Shown: in pieces, positions 11,968 to 23,482 of the stretch
How the letters are laid out: every line of letters begins with the position of its first letter
How positions within the stretch are numbered: position 1 is the stretch's first letter
NCBI RefSeq assembly: GCF_020382885.2
Contig: NC_058510.1
Span: 21,676,837 to 21,740,836, forward strand
Origin: Scatophagus argus
Lineage: Eukaryota > Chordata > Actinopteri > Scatophagidae
DNA length: 64,000 nucleotides
Direction of reading: 5' to 3'
The notes under the pieces: generated by a model
What the model was told of the DNA's origin: nothing
Databases searched by the model: none
What the model saw: only the letters and a program-made list of their open reading frames with translations
Translations under genes and position numbers: made by a program

Positions 11968-11982
11968 CCATCATATATGCTA
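11968..11982 (+). repeat. 15-bp direct repeat, left copy
   Basis: The sequence 'ccatcatatatgcta' lies immediately before recognisable Gypsy pol sequence. It recurs identically at 15280-15294, right after the Gypsy sequence stops. It looks like a target-site duplication. Confidence 0.7.
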
Positions 11983-12019
11983 CATAAAAGTGACAAGCTA
12001 GCCAGGAGCAACAGCCAAA

Positions 12020-12517
12020 TTGCCCCGAGGGCTGGTAGGATCCCGCTGTACAGCTGAAGTTAGTATTGCTGGCCTGAACTGTCGGTGCCTGCTGGATACT
12101 GGGTCGCAGGTGACCACTATACCTGTGTCTTTTTACAACCGTCACCTCCATGATCAAGCAATTCATTCTCTTGATGACCTTTTACACATTGAAGGAGCTG
12201 CTGGTCAGTCTGTTCCCTACCTTGGTTACATTGACCTGGCAGTGACGTTTCCTAAAGACTTTTTGGGCAATGAAATTGCTGTTTCTACATTGGTACTGGT
12301 TGTTCCTGATACACATTCTGACTCTCCATCTACTGTGCTGATAGGAATGAAAACATTGGAACCTCTGTATGAGCAATATCTGTGCAGTGAACTTCCGACA
12401 TTCCAGCCCAGTGCTCATGGTTACAGAGCCGTGTTAAAGACACTACAGCTGACTCACCAGTGGAAGGACACAGGCCAGATAGGAGTAGTGAGACCCCTGC
12501 GCAAAGTCCCAGTGTGA
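12020..12517 (+). pseudogene. Ty3/Gypsy aspartic protease region
   Basis: The frame begins 'PRGLVGSRCTAEVSIAG' and carries the retropepsin active site 'CLLDTGSQVTTIP' near residues 24-36. It continues with the flap and dimer region ('VLIGMKTLEPLY'). The protease would cut the Gag-Pol polyprotein. The frame closes at 12517, before the reverse transcriptase frame that starts at 12626. In intact elements the two are continuous, so a frameshift separates them. Gag is missing upstream. Confidence 0.8.
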
Positions 12518-12625
12518 GTTCTGGCCGGCCGCACGCTTGTTATCGAGGGCTCAGGCAGAATCTCCTCCCCGTCGCCTAGTCACTCTGTCCTGTTATGTCA
12601 CCCTGCTTCAGCTTTACTTGGTGGG

Positions 12626-14150
12626 TTGTGCGTCAGCAGCTGTTTGATTTCTCCTCCGGCTCAGGCCCCACACAAAGTCCCAGTAGTCATAACTAATGAG
12701 TCGGAGCAGGACGTTTATATTCCACCCCTAAGCCTCATAGCTGAACTCGAGACTTGCCATTGTGTTCTTTCTCAGCATTATGTGACCACCTTTCCAGCTG
12801 GGCAACCCCCTGCTACTCTGAATCTGAACTTCGCTGATTCCCCAATACCATCGGAGTGGAAAGAAAGAGTCACTAAACGGCTCAATGCGATACCGGAGGT
12901 TTTTTCCCACCATGACCTTGACTTTGGATGTACCAGCAAAGTCAAACACCATACCACCCTTCATGACAGCACACCATTCAAACAACGTGCCCGGCCAATC
13001 CATCCACGAGATATTGAGGCTGTACGCAGGCATCTTAATGAGCTTCTGGAGGCCGGTGTAATTAGGGAGTCCACATCACCATTCTCATCCCCCATTGTGG
13101 TCATAAGAAAGAAGAACGGTGATGTCAGGTTGTGTATTGATTATCGCAAGCTTAATCTTCAGACAATTAAGGATGCCTATGCCCTTCCCAACTTGGAAGT
13201 GTCCTGTACAGCTCTGACTGGTTCAAAATGGTCTTCGGTACTTGACCTGAAGTCTGGCTACTACCAGATCGAGATGAATGAGGCTGACAAAGCCAAGACT
13301 GCTTTCGTCACTCCTTTAGGGTTCTGGGAGTTTAACAGGATGCCTCAAGGGGTCACCAATGCCCCCAGCACATTCCAGCGGCTGATGGAAAGATGTATGG
13401 GAGACCTTCATCTAAAGGAAGTATTGGTGTTCCTTGATGATCTGATAATATTCTCAGACACGCTGGAAGAACATGAGCGATGGCTGTTACGAGTGCTGAA
13501 CCAGTTGAAGGAATATGGATTGAAGTTATCCCCTGAAAAGTGCAAGTTCTTCCAGACATCAGGTCGTTATTTGGGTCATATAGTATAGGAGAAAGGAGTT
13601 GAAACAGATCCCGAAAAGATTGCTACTATCAAATCCTGGCCAATTCCCACAAACTTAAGACAACTACGTTCTTTTTTAGGATTCGCTGGTTATTACCGTC
13701 GCTTTATAAAAAACTTATCAAATTGTCTGCTAGCTTTTGAGACTCTCATTGAGAAATTGTCAACTGTTCTTGGGTTTGCTAACCCAGCCCTTCCATATAT
13801 ATTATCCACCGATGCTAGCACGACTAGGATAGGTGCTGCATTATACCAAGAACAAGATGGGAAGCTCAGAGTGATAGCTTTTGCTAGTCGTGGTCTATCA
13901 CAGAGTGAGAGCAAGTATCCAGTCCACAAACTGAAGTTTCTAGCACTTAAATGGAGTGTTACTGAAAAATTTCAGGACTACCTATATGGAGCTGATGGTA
14001 ACAGACAGCAATCCGTTGACATATATCCTGACAGCTGCTAAGCTTGATGTCACCGGTCACCGTTGGTTATCTCCCCTCTCCACGTACTCCTTTAAGCTCC
14101 TGTATCGGGCTGGGAAGCATAACCATGATGCTGACGCACTCTCTCGACGT
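12626..14150 (+). pseudogene. Ty3/Gypsy reverse transcriptase and RNase H
   Basis: The reverse transcriptase shows 'CIDYRKLN', 'VLDLKSGYYQI' (motif A aspartate), 'NRMPQGVTNAPSTFQ' and the catalytic 'VFLDDLIIF'. A TAG at 13586-13588 interrupts the domain just after 'GRYLGHIV'. The frame then continues with 'RSFLGFAGYYRRFIK'. RNase H follows from about 13790, with 'YILSTDAS' and 'QSESKYPVHKLKFLALKW', and 'NPLTYILTAAKLD' in a shifted frame from 14010. 'KHNHDADALSRRP' marks its end. A stop and at least one frameshift make it inactive. It would copy element RNA into DNA. It belongs to the Ty3/Gypsy superfamily by domain order (PR-RT-RH-IN). Confidence 0.9.
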
Positions 14151-15279
14151 CCTCACCAGGCTTCCGATGCAGAGTTGCCCAAAGACCACAAGCTTATCCA
14201 TCAGTTTCTCTCTCAACGACTCACAGATGCTGATGTGATTGCTCCTGAGATTGTGGATGCTATCTGCCAGAATCAGCTTGATAAAGTCACCCAGCCAGTT
14301 GATTCTGGTCAGGTTTGGATAGCATTGGTTGAATCATTGTCATTCAAAGCCGATGCTGTTCCAGATTGCTACGCTTCCGAAAATCAGCTTCCTGTTGTTC
14401 CTGCCCTGTCTCCGTCCAGCTTTAGAGAAAAGCAAAGAGCCGACGTTAATATTCAAGAAATTATTCATCAGCTGGAGACAGGTGAAAAGGTCCCTTCAAC
14501 AGTCAGAGCAGAGCTGCCTGAACTCCCTCTTTTGTTAAGGGAATGGACAAGATTGGAGCTTATAGATGGTCTCCTCAACCGCAAACGGCAAGACAATGGC
14601 ATTACTACATATCAGCTTGTTCTTCCTGATGAACTCCCGCCGTTCATGGATGACATGGGCCATATGGGAATCGAGCGCACCCTTGACCTTGTTTGCGCCC
14701 GTTTTTATTGGCCTAAAATGGCGGCTGATGTGGAACGGAAGATTAAAACCTGTGGCCATTGTGTGCGGAGGAAATCCTTCCCAGAGAAGTATGCTCCACT
14801 TGTTAACATCACCACTTCACGTCCACTCTAACTACTTTGCATGAACTTCTTAAGCCTCGAGCCTGACTCAAGCAACACCCGAGACATTCTGGTCCTAACA
14901 GATCACTTTACCAAGTTTGCTGTGGCCATTCCAACCCCAAACCAAAAAGCAAAGACTGTGGCAAAGTGCCTATGGGACAGTTTTATTGTCTATTATGGGG
15001 TCCCTGAGTGAATTCACACGGACCAAGGAGCAGATTTTGAGTCCAAGCTAATTAAAGAACTGTGCGAATTTGCAGAAATCCAGAAGAGTCGGACAACACC
15101 GTACCATCCGAGAGGCAATCCGGTGGAGCAGTTTAATGGGACGCTGTTGAGTATGTTGGGGACTCTAGAGGAGAAACAGAAATCAAAATGGAAAGCCTAT
15201 GTAAAACCCTTAGTTCATGCATATAACTGCACAAAGAATGAAGTCACTGGTTATGCTCCAAAACTCATAGTTTCAGTAG
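14151..15279 (+). pseudogene. Ty3/Gypsy integrase
   Basis: The N-terminal zinc-binding module is visible as 'HMGIERTLDLVCARFYWP' followed by 'CGHCVRRK' near 14660-14770. The catalytic core follows: 'ILVLTDHFTKFAVAIP' with the first aspartate near 14900, 'IHTDQGADFESK' with the second near 15020, and 'VEQFNGTLLSMLGTLE' with the glutamate near 15125. TAA/TGA stops occur after 'TSRPL' (14831) and just before 'IHTDQG'. The sequence breaks off inside the core's downstream region at about 15279, where the right 15-bp repeat begins. No LTR or chromodomain is present. Confidence 0.85.
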
Positions 15280-15294
15280 CCATCATATATGCTA
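15280..15294 (+). repeat. 15-bp direct repeat, right copy
   Basis: Identical to 11968-11982. It marks the right end of the Gypsy fragment and the left edge of L2 sequence. Confidence 0.7.
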
Positions 15295-15309
15295 GTGTGA
15301 TCTAGTGTA

Positions 15310-15776
15310 GCTCGTAGCCTGCCCCCGGTAGTTCCCGAGCAGCTGGGAAACCAGGGAGGCTGGGTGACTGTACGGAGGAAGCATAGTCTTAAGCACAAGC
15401 CCACGGTTCACCCCCAACCAGTTCACGTTTCCAACAAGTTCTCCCCACTCAGCGACACACCCGCTGAAAAACCAACTCTGGTGATTGGCAGCTCTGTAGT
15501 CAGAAACGTGAAGTTAGCGACACCAGCGACCATAGTCAAATGCATTCCTGGGGCCAGAGCAGGCGACATTGAATCTTATCTAAAACTGCTGACTAAGGAT
15601 AAGCATAAATACAGTAAAATAGTAATACATGTCAGCGGTAATGACACTCGACTGTGCCAGTCGGAGGTCACTAAAATTAATGTAGAATCAGTTTTTGGGG
15701 AAGACCTGGTCTCATTAGGAGAGATGGCATTCATCCCACTTTGGATGGAGCAGCTCTCATATCTGGAAATCTGACT
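15310..15776 (+). pseudogene. L2-type LINE ORF1, esterase-like
   Basis: The frame has '[14 protein letters not shown]' and then an SGNH/GDSL-esterase-like start ('[11 protein letters not shown]', '[15 protein letters not shown]' and '[12 protein letters not shown]'). This is the ORF1 type known from CR1/L2 LINEs, thought to help bind RNA or membranes. The serine of 'GSS' and the GND block are visible. After 'INVESV' the frame jumps to a shifted copy of the C-terminal block ('[18 protein letters not shown]'). A central piece has therefore been deleted and the frame lost. ORF2 follows 120 bases later. Confidence 0.75.
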
Positions 15777-15896
15777 GACTTTCTTATTAAACCAAAACCC
15801 TGACAACCCAGAGTTGAGACCAGGAGGCAGAGTTGCAGTCCTACATGCCTCTCTGCGCTTCCATTACAGTTACCCACCCAATATCCCATAGAGACT

Positions 15897-18397
15897 GTGT
15901 CTGTCCCCCGACCACTTAAATTAATTGAACCAAATTCAAAAAGAGAACTTATACATAAAAATCTAATAAAGATCAACACCAACACCTCCACAGCTACAAC
16001 AAATAGGAGAATTAAATGTGGACTGTTAAATATTAGATCTCTCTCATCTAAAGCTGTACTAGTGAATGAGTTAATATTGGACAATAATATAGATTTATTT
16101 TGCTTAACCGAAACCTGGCTTCGGCCAGAAGAATATGCCAGTTTAAATGAATCCACTCCCCAAAGTCATATTAATACTCACATTCCTCGAGACACCGGCC
16201 GAGGAGGTGGAGTTGCTGCCATTTTCGACCCAAACCTATCATTTAGTCCAAAGCCCAAAGTCAACTACCATTCATTCGAAAGCCTTATTCTGACTCTCTC
16301 ACACCCTACCTGGAAAACAATACAACCAATTTTTATTGTTGTAGTGTACCGCGCTCCTGGCCCATACTCTCAATTTTTACTGGAATTTCCAGAGTTCCTA
16401 TCAAGTCTGGTCCTCAAAACTAATAAAGTTATTATTATGGGTGATTTCAACACCCACGTGGACGATAGTAATGATAGCCTTCGCGCAGCATTTATCTCTC
16501 TCTTAGATTCAATCGACTTCTGTCAGTGTGTACATGAACCCACTCATTGCTTCAATCACACTCTTGACCTTGTTCTGACATATGGTATAGATGTAGAACA
16601 TTTAACTGTCTCTGAACAAAATCCTCTTCTGTCTGACCATTGTTTAATAACTTTTGAGTTTATACTGTTTGACTTCATACCACCAAGAAAAAACTCCTAC
16701 ACTAGATACCTGTCTGATAGTGCTGTGGCTAAATTTAAAGAAACAGTTCTATTGTCATTAACTTCAGTATCATGTCCCCATACGAGTGAACAATACAATA
16801 ATCCCTCTCAAATCGACCATTTCGTGAACAGTGCTGCAAGTTTACAAAGGACAATTTTAGACTCTGTTGCTCCGCTAAAAAAGAAACTCATAAAGCAAAA
16901 GAAACTTGCACCCTGGTATAATACAGAGGTTCGCAAATTAAAGCAAAATGTGCAAAAACTTGAGAGGAAATGGCGTTCCTCCAAACTTATTAAATCTCGC
17001 TCAATCTGGCAAGACAGTCTTAGATTATATAGGAAGGCCCTACGGACTGCCAGAGCAGCCTATTACTCAAAATTAATTGAGGATAACAAGCATAATCCCA
17101 GGTTTCTCTTCAGCACTGTAGCCAGGCTGACAGAGAGCCATAGTGCTATCGAGCCTTGTATCCCTGTGACCCTTAGCAGCAATGACTTTATAACCTTTTT
17201 TAACGACAAGATCTTAAACATTATTGACAAAATTCAGCACCTACTGACCTCAGCCGATCCTGATGTAACATCAAACACTAGTGTCTTAGAACCAACAGTA
17301 GAAACAGATAATCATCTTGACTGCTTTTCACCTATTGATCCCCATCAGCTATACTCACTCGTATATTCATCCAAGCCAACAACATACCTCTTAGACCCCA
17401 TCCCTACCAACCTTCTCAAAGAAGCTTTACCTTTACTTAGCACCTGTCTATTAGACATGATCAATCTGTCCCTGATAACAGGCTATGTACCCCAGTCCTT
17501 TAAAATAGCTGTAGTCAAACCTCTTCTTAAAAAACACACACTTGATCCAGAGGTTCTAAGCAACTATAGACCAATATCTAACCTTCCATTTCTTTCCAAG
17601 ATCCTTGAAAGAACAGTCGCCAATCAGTTATATGACTTTCTTCAAAATAATAACTTATTTGAAACTTTTCAATCTGGCTTTAGAGCTCATCATAGCACAG
17701 AAACAGCATTGGTCAAAGTCACAAATGACCTCCTCCTGGCATCAGACAAGGATTTATCTCTGTCCTTGTACTGTTAGACCTTAGTGCTGCATTTGACACC
17801 ATTGACCACTCTATATTACTGCACAGATTGGAAGACCTAATTGGCATCAAAGGAACTGCATTAAGCTGGTTTCAGTCTTATTTATCAGATCGATTTCAAT
17901 TTGTTCATGTTAATGATACATCGTCCACACTCACAAAGGTTAGTCATGGAGTTCCCCAAGGTTCTGTCCTTGGGCCAATATTATTCAGCCTGTATATGCT
18001 CCCCATTGGTGATATTATTAGGAAACACTCCATACATTTTCATTGTTATGCGGATGACACACAGTTGTACTTATCAATGAAACCAGATGAAACAAATCAG
18101 CTAGTCAAGCTTCAGGCATGTCTTAAAGACATAAAAACCTGGATGACCAGCAACTTCCTACTTCGAAATTCAGACAAAACTGAAGTTATTGTTCTGGGCC
18201 CCGAACACCTTAGAAACAAATTATGCAGTGATATTGCATTGATAGATGGCTTAGCCGTGGCCTCAAGCTCCACTGTAAGAAATTTAGGAGTTATCTTTGA
18301 CCAGGACATATCCTTTAACTCGCACATAGCAAATATTTCAAAGACTGCATTCTTTCACCTCCGCAATATCTCAAAGATTAGGCACATCCTGAGTTAG
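15897..18397 (+). pseudogene. L2-type LINE ORF2, endonuclease and reverse transcriptase (first part)
   Basis: ORF2 opens with an apurinic-endonuclease domain: '[13 protein letters not shown]', 'FCLTETWL', 'RGGGVAAIF', '[13 protein letters not shown]', '[10 protein letters not shown]' and '[12 protein letters not shown]'. All the usual catalytic blocks are present. The reverse transcriptase begins near 17540 ('[17 protein letters not shown]', '[15 protein letters not shown]'). A one-base indel near 17757 shifts the frame just before 'DLSAAFDTIDHSILL' (motif A). The second frame, to 18397, holds 'GVPQGSVLGPILFSLYM' and the catalytic 'CYADDTQLY'. It is broken at 18397 by an inserted LINE and resumes at 19832. 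Apart from one indel it is well kept and probably fairly young. Confidence 0.9.
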
Positions 18398-19831
18398 AAA
18401 GATGCAGGGCCTGACGGCATTAGCGGTCGAGTCCTCAAAGCCTGCGCAGAACAGCTCGCACCGGTGTTTACAACGATATTCAACCTCTCCCTCTCACAGT
18501 GTGTGATTCCCAGCTGCTTTAAGAAGTCTGTTGTAGTCCCCGTCCCAAAGACAGCCCAGCCCAGTAATCCCAATGACTATCGCCCCATAGCCCTCACATC
18601 TGTGGTGATGAAATGTTTTGAGAAGCTGGTCAAAACATTCATCACCTCCTCTCTGCCCCCCAACCTGGACCCCCTACAGTTTGCATACCGCCCAGACAGA
18701 TCCACAGACGACGCCATAACCTTCCTGCTGCACAAGACAGTTTCCCACGTAGACACTAGGATGGGGAACTATGTGAGAGACAGACAACAGGTGGTACGCG
18801 TGGGCCCCCATAGCTCATCCCCTCTCACCCTCAACACTGGATCTCCCCAAGGCTGCGTGCTGAGTCCCCTGCTGTACTCCCTGTATACACATGACTGTCC
18901 ACATCAGACAGTAACACCATCATAAAGTTTGCTGACAACACAGCCATCGTGGGGTTAATCTCCCACAACAAGGAGGAGGCCTACAGGAAGGAGGTCACCC
19001 ACCTGGAGAGCTGGTGCCAGGAGAATAACCTCCTGCTGAACGTCAGCAAAACTAAGGAGCTGATTGTGGACTACAGGAAGAAGCAGCAGAAGGACATCCG
19101 TCCACTCTGCATCGGCGGGTCTGAGGTGGAAAGGGTGGACAGTTTTAAATACCTCAGTGTGACTATCACACGGGACCTGTCCTGGTCACTGCACATTAAC
19201 AGGACTGTTAAGAAGGCCAGGCAGCGTCTGTTCCACCTCAGACGCCTCAGAGACTTCAGGCTCCCCCTCAAGGTGCTCAGGAACTTTTACACCTGCACCA
19301 CTGAGAGTATCTTGAGTGGGAGCATCACCACATGGATGGGCAGCTGCACAAAGTAGGACCTCTCGGCCCTTAGGAGGGTAGTACGCTCAGCTGAGCGGAC
19401 AATCAGAACAACCTTTTCCGACCTGCAGGACATTTACACCAAACGATGCAGGTCGAGAGCCGAGAAGATCCTCAGGCAGCCCCATCACCCCGGACACTCA
19501 CTCTTCTCCCTGTTGCCATCAGGCCGTCGGTTCCGCTGCCTGAGAACCAACACGGAGAGGATGAGGAAAAGCTTCTTCCCCCAGGCCATCCGTCTGCTCA
19601 ACAGTGAGCGTTAATCTGGACAATCTCACTCCCACCTGCACTACATGCACTAGTTGTAAATACCACTCATGTAAATAATGCACATTTTCACTTTTTTTAA
19701 ATTTAATTTTAATTTTATTATTCTTTTTCTTTAAATTGGTAGCAGGGACACAAAGAATTTCACTGCACATTGTACCGTGTATGATTGTGTATGTGACAAA
19801 TAAACCTATCTTGTATCTTGTATCTTGTATC
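18398..19831 (+). mobile_element. LINE family A copy nested in the L2 (copy 1)
   Basis: A 5'-truncated LINE starts inside its reverse transcriptase ('KDAGPDGISGRVLKACAE') and runs to a 3' end of repeated 'tatcttgt' units at 19805-19831. It carries 'DPLQFAYRPDRSTDDAI', '[17 protein letters not shown]' and '[18 protein letters not shown]'. Compared with the sister copy at 26224-27476 it lacks about 120 bases between 'MGNYVR' and 'DRQQVV', which removes motif A. Its catalytic FADD reads 'FADN'. Further stops follow. It interrupts the host L2 between 'ISKIRHILS' and '[12 protein letters not shown]', so it is younger than the L2. Confidence 0.85.
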
Positions 19832-20430
19832 ATTACCTCTAGACTGGATTACTGTAACTCCCTTCTATCAGGCTGCCCCAATAAATCCATAAAGACTCTC
19901 CAGCTAATCCAGAACGCTGCAGCACGACTACTGACAAGAACCAGCATGAGAGACCATATTTCTCCTGTTCTGGCTTCTCTACATTGGCTAGCTGTAAAAT
20001 TCAGGATAGATTTTAAAATTCTCCTCCTCACTTATAAAGCCCTGAACGGTAAGGCACCATCCTATCTTAAAGAGTTAATAGTACCGTATTATCCCACCAG
20101 AACTTTGCGTTCCCAAAATGGGCTACTTGTGGTTCCTAGAATCCTCAAAAGTAGATTGGGAACCAGAGCCTTTAGTTATCAAGCTCCTCTACTATGGAAC
20201 CATCTTCCGGTTTCGGTCCGGGAGGCGGACACCCTCTCTATATTTAAGAGTAGACTAAAAACTTTCCTATTTGTTAATTCTGCATTCAAATCTCTTACGG
20301 CATTTTGCAAGGTGACCATCTCATCCGACCAAGCGGGCAGGCCGCCCTCCACTTTCTTCCTCTGTATTTTCAGCTCTGTCTTTATCATCGCTGAAATTTC
20401 TGAGAGAAGAATTTCAGACTTCAGCTGAAG
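19832..20430 (+). pseudogene. L2-type LINE ORF2, C-terminal part
   Basis: This resumes the L2 reverse transcriptase exactly where the nested LINE interrupts it: '[17 protein letters not shown]', '[15 protein letters not shown]', '[19 protein letters not shown]', '[17 protein letters not shown]' and '[17 protein letters not shown]'. The end ('[11 protein letters not shown]') is followed by unrelated sequence from about 20310, so the normal 3' UTR is missing. Confidence 0.85.
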
Positions 20431-20639
20431 TCTCTATGTCACCACTACTACTTCGGTCTGAGGAGGTACTGGGCCTGGTATTAGAGGATCCGGTAAATTG
20501 ATATTGTCGTAGATTCGATGCCATCTGTGCACTTAAGTGAACTGACTTAAGTTTAAAATTAAACACTGAAATGGTGGAATGTTATATAAAAAAGCTAAAT
20601 GAAAACAAGCCAGACGGGAGCCCACACTAAATGCATCTC

Positions 20640-21150
20640 ACTCAATTGCCATCCAGCCACGCCCCCGATCTTTAGTTTGTTCTTTAATATTCCATTATGT
20701 CTTTCCACTAATCCTGCAGATTGAGGATGATTAGCACAATGGTTCTTTCAGTCGATTTTAAGGTTTTGAGCTATTAATGATATTATATTGTTTACAAAGT
20801 GGCTTCCGTTGTTGCTATAGATCCTTTCAAGGATACTAAACCTTGGAATTACTTCTTTTAATTGTGCTTTTGCTACTGTCACTGCATCTGGTGTTGGGCT
20901 AGGAAATACTTACTTATTATACTATTCATTTTGTGAACATTTCAATAATTACCAGACAATATTTCTTCACTCACATTTATTTGGTTCAATGAAATCCATG
21001 CATATATGTTGAAATGGAAATTGAGGTTGCGGAAGCTATCCTCTCTTTGGTCTTGTATTGCCTTGCATGTTGTGTTTTACACAAACAGGGCAGGCAAAAA
21101 CAACATCTAACAGTATCATGAAATTGTTGGGATTAGTCATCTTCCTGTGT
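20640..21150 (-). pseudogene. endogenous retrovirus-type integrase fragment
   Basis: On the minus strand a stop-filled frame contains a zinc-binding-type cysteine pair and a histidine near 21080 ('CPVCVKHNMQGNTRPKRG'). Next comes a core-domain start near 20990. The conserved core end with the catalytic glutamate, 'ANHPQSAGLVERHNGILKN', lies near 20680. The order and spacing fit a retroviral or ERV integrase. Several stops and gaps make it long dead. Its orientation is opposite to the pol remnants at 23.5-29.4 kb, so it is either a second element or an inverted part of the same one. Confidence 0.7.
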
Positions 21151-22400
21151 TCTGCTGTGTTCTGTGGTGTCAAGAGTCTGTCCACACTAGTGATGTTTAC
21201 CACTAGTCTGTACTTAGCATAAGGTTCTATTTAAGTAAGTTGAAGTCTTCCAAACATGCAACAGTTGTCTTGAAAAAATGAGCAAGATGAGCAAAGCAAG
21301 AGTTTATTGTGACCGGAGCAAGTGAAGCTCAACAAATGAACTTTGGTACTGGTAGATACGATTTTCTGGACTCAGACAGCGTAAACTGAGTCCCCTGTGC
21401 TGTCCTCACCACCCGGACTAAGTCCTTCCTGTCTTGTGCTGTGCAACTGCCATATCACACAGTCACATTGAGACACAAGATGCTTTCAGTTGTGGCTGAG
21501 AAGTCCAGTCCGCTTCAACCTCCTGCAAAAGAAAAGCCGGTTGGGCCTGACTGAAATTCCACTGGTTGTGCTTACTCCTTTATATCATTTTGTTGTACTT
21601 CCCCCTGGTCCCCTTCTTTTCCACCATTATTTCAAAGTTGTGCTCAAATATCATAAAAAAAATCTTCAGGAGTTTAACTCTGTAAAGCCCACTGTTGCAG
21701 AATTACAACATCACTTTAAACAATTCTAAATAAAGCAACAGTTTTTTTTTCTCAAGATCACATTTACATATTTAATGGGTGCGGATTAATAAATATTTAC
21801 TGTGACTTATTCTGTTATATGCTTTAGTCTAATTCACAATGTTATAATCATGTAAAACTGGTTGTTTGTCTCTGTAATGCACACTCTGAGGGAGGTAAAT
21901 GTGTCATACATAGCAGGAGAAGGACACCATATCTCAAGTCACTCTGACTGACAGGCGAAGACACTAATACACCATCCCTCCCCTCTGGCTTGAGTGGAAA
22001 GGTGCTGAGACTAACAACCAGTGTTATCTTAAGGTATATATAATGATGTACTTCCTTGAGTGCTTTAGATCCCACTTGGTGTTTGGCTGAAACAGACTTG
22101 TGGTGGGATCTCCAAAGATCTTTGTGTCTAAATAAATAACTCTGTTTTAAGGCTATTCAACAACTCTGTTTTAACTCTCTCACATCAACCTACTCGGGGA
22201 AGCAAGTGTGCTTCAACATGGGTCCTATTGTTCGTCCTCACAATGCTGTTGGATCGAAGAAGTGTTCGTAGGTCCAGTCATCTGTCCATGAACTCCCTCT
22301 ACCTGCAAAATTCGCGTTGCGCTCATCTCCATTTTTTTGCATGACTGGATTTGTCAAGATTCAAGTAAGCAAAATTCCTTAATTTTTTTTTTTTGTTTTT
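21151..22400. other. stretch without recognisable genes
   Basis: No frame here carries a motif I recognise on either strand. Sequence at 21840-22200 looks unique and AT-rich. Retroviral LTR material cannot be excluded because it lies between two pol remnants. Confidence 0.4.
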
Positions 22401-22404
22401 TACA

Positions 22405-22540
22405 ATCTCATATTTAGCTTTCTGTCTGATAGATAGGTCTTGAACCAGCTCAAAGCAGTTCCATTTGTACCATTTGATTTTCTAGTCTCTAAAAGAATCT
22501 GTATCAAATGCAGCACTGAGATCCAGAAGGACAAGTACTA
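22405..22540 (-). pseudogene. L2-type LINE reverse-transcriptase scrap
   Basis: The minus strand reads '[16 protein letters not shown]' (motif A of L2 reverse transcriptase). It continues through a degraded stretch to about 22405. A run of AATTG units adjoins it on the left of the motif (22541-22610). Confidence 0.6.
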
Positions 22541-22610
22541 AATTGAATTGAATTGAATTGAATTGAATTGAACTGAATTGAATTGAATGAACTGAATTGA
22601 ATTGAATTGG
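22541..22610 (+). repeat. (AATTG)n microsatellite
   Basis: About fourteen near-perfect AATTG units lie here, with a few single-base changes. This pentamer is typical of LINE tails in this window (for example 3930 and 52975). Confidence 0.85.
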
Positions 22611-22817
22611 ACACCGAGCATCATGTCCCATAACCGATACAGCACTAACCTTAGCACTTCCGTAGCACGTTGCTGGATCCAGAATCAGAAAGCTCCTGGA
22701 TCCTGAGCTCTCTCTGGCCCTGCCTATTGCACTGATAGTACTGCTGGATCTAGAACCCTCTCCATGGCCCTGCCTGGATCCTGCTGTTCCTGCTCTGCAC
22801 TGTTAGATCAGGCACAG

Positions 22818-22854
22818 GTTAGGTCCACAGGTTCCTGAGGGCTGTGGACCTAAC
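22818..22854. other. perfect 13-bp hairpin
   Basis: 'gttaggtccacag' at 22818-22830 is followed, after 11 bases, by its exact reverse complement at 22842-22854. It lies in sequence like a LINE 3' UTR. No function is evident. Confidence 0.7.
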
Positions 22855-23482
22855 AGCCTGTCAGTGCTCCTGCATTACCTGGAAATCATGTAGCTTGGCA
22901 GATTTTTTACAACTTGCTGAGCCCGAAGAGTACATTCAGAAATGTCAAAATGCACTGAAGAAAAAGGAAAGACAAGAGAAACTAGACGAGGCCCAGCTCC
23001 CAAGTACAATGCAATGATGAGCGGGGCACAAGGATGAAGGCATGTACGGGGCAGAGGGGAGGTTCCGAAGTAACGTGAGGGGCAGAGGGTGAGAGCAGCA
23101 GGAGAGACGGTGGGCTCAACCTGAAGCGGTGGCAATGGGCGGACCCCAGAGGAGCAGGAGCCGCTCAGGAAGAAGCAGGGAGGATGAGGTAACACACAAA
23201 CACACTCAAACACAAGATAAAGACGCAAACACAAGAATTGCCCACAAAGAAAAGAAATTCAAAATTGATTCCTGAAATTCCCTTTTCAAACAAAGGGATC
23301 TAGGCCAATATGTAACACAAATGGTTAAATACAGCCCATTAGTACTGCTCTATGTCTACGAATGGCAACTGTCACATAACTTGCTCACACATACTTCAGA
23401 GAACTTGATGTCATTCGCACACACACACGCAGCACCCAGGCAGGATGCTACATGACATCACAGGAACTGCAGTGCACAACAC

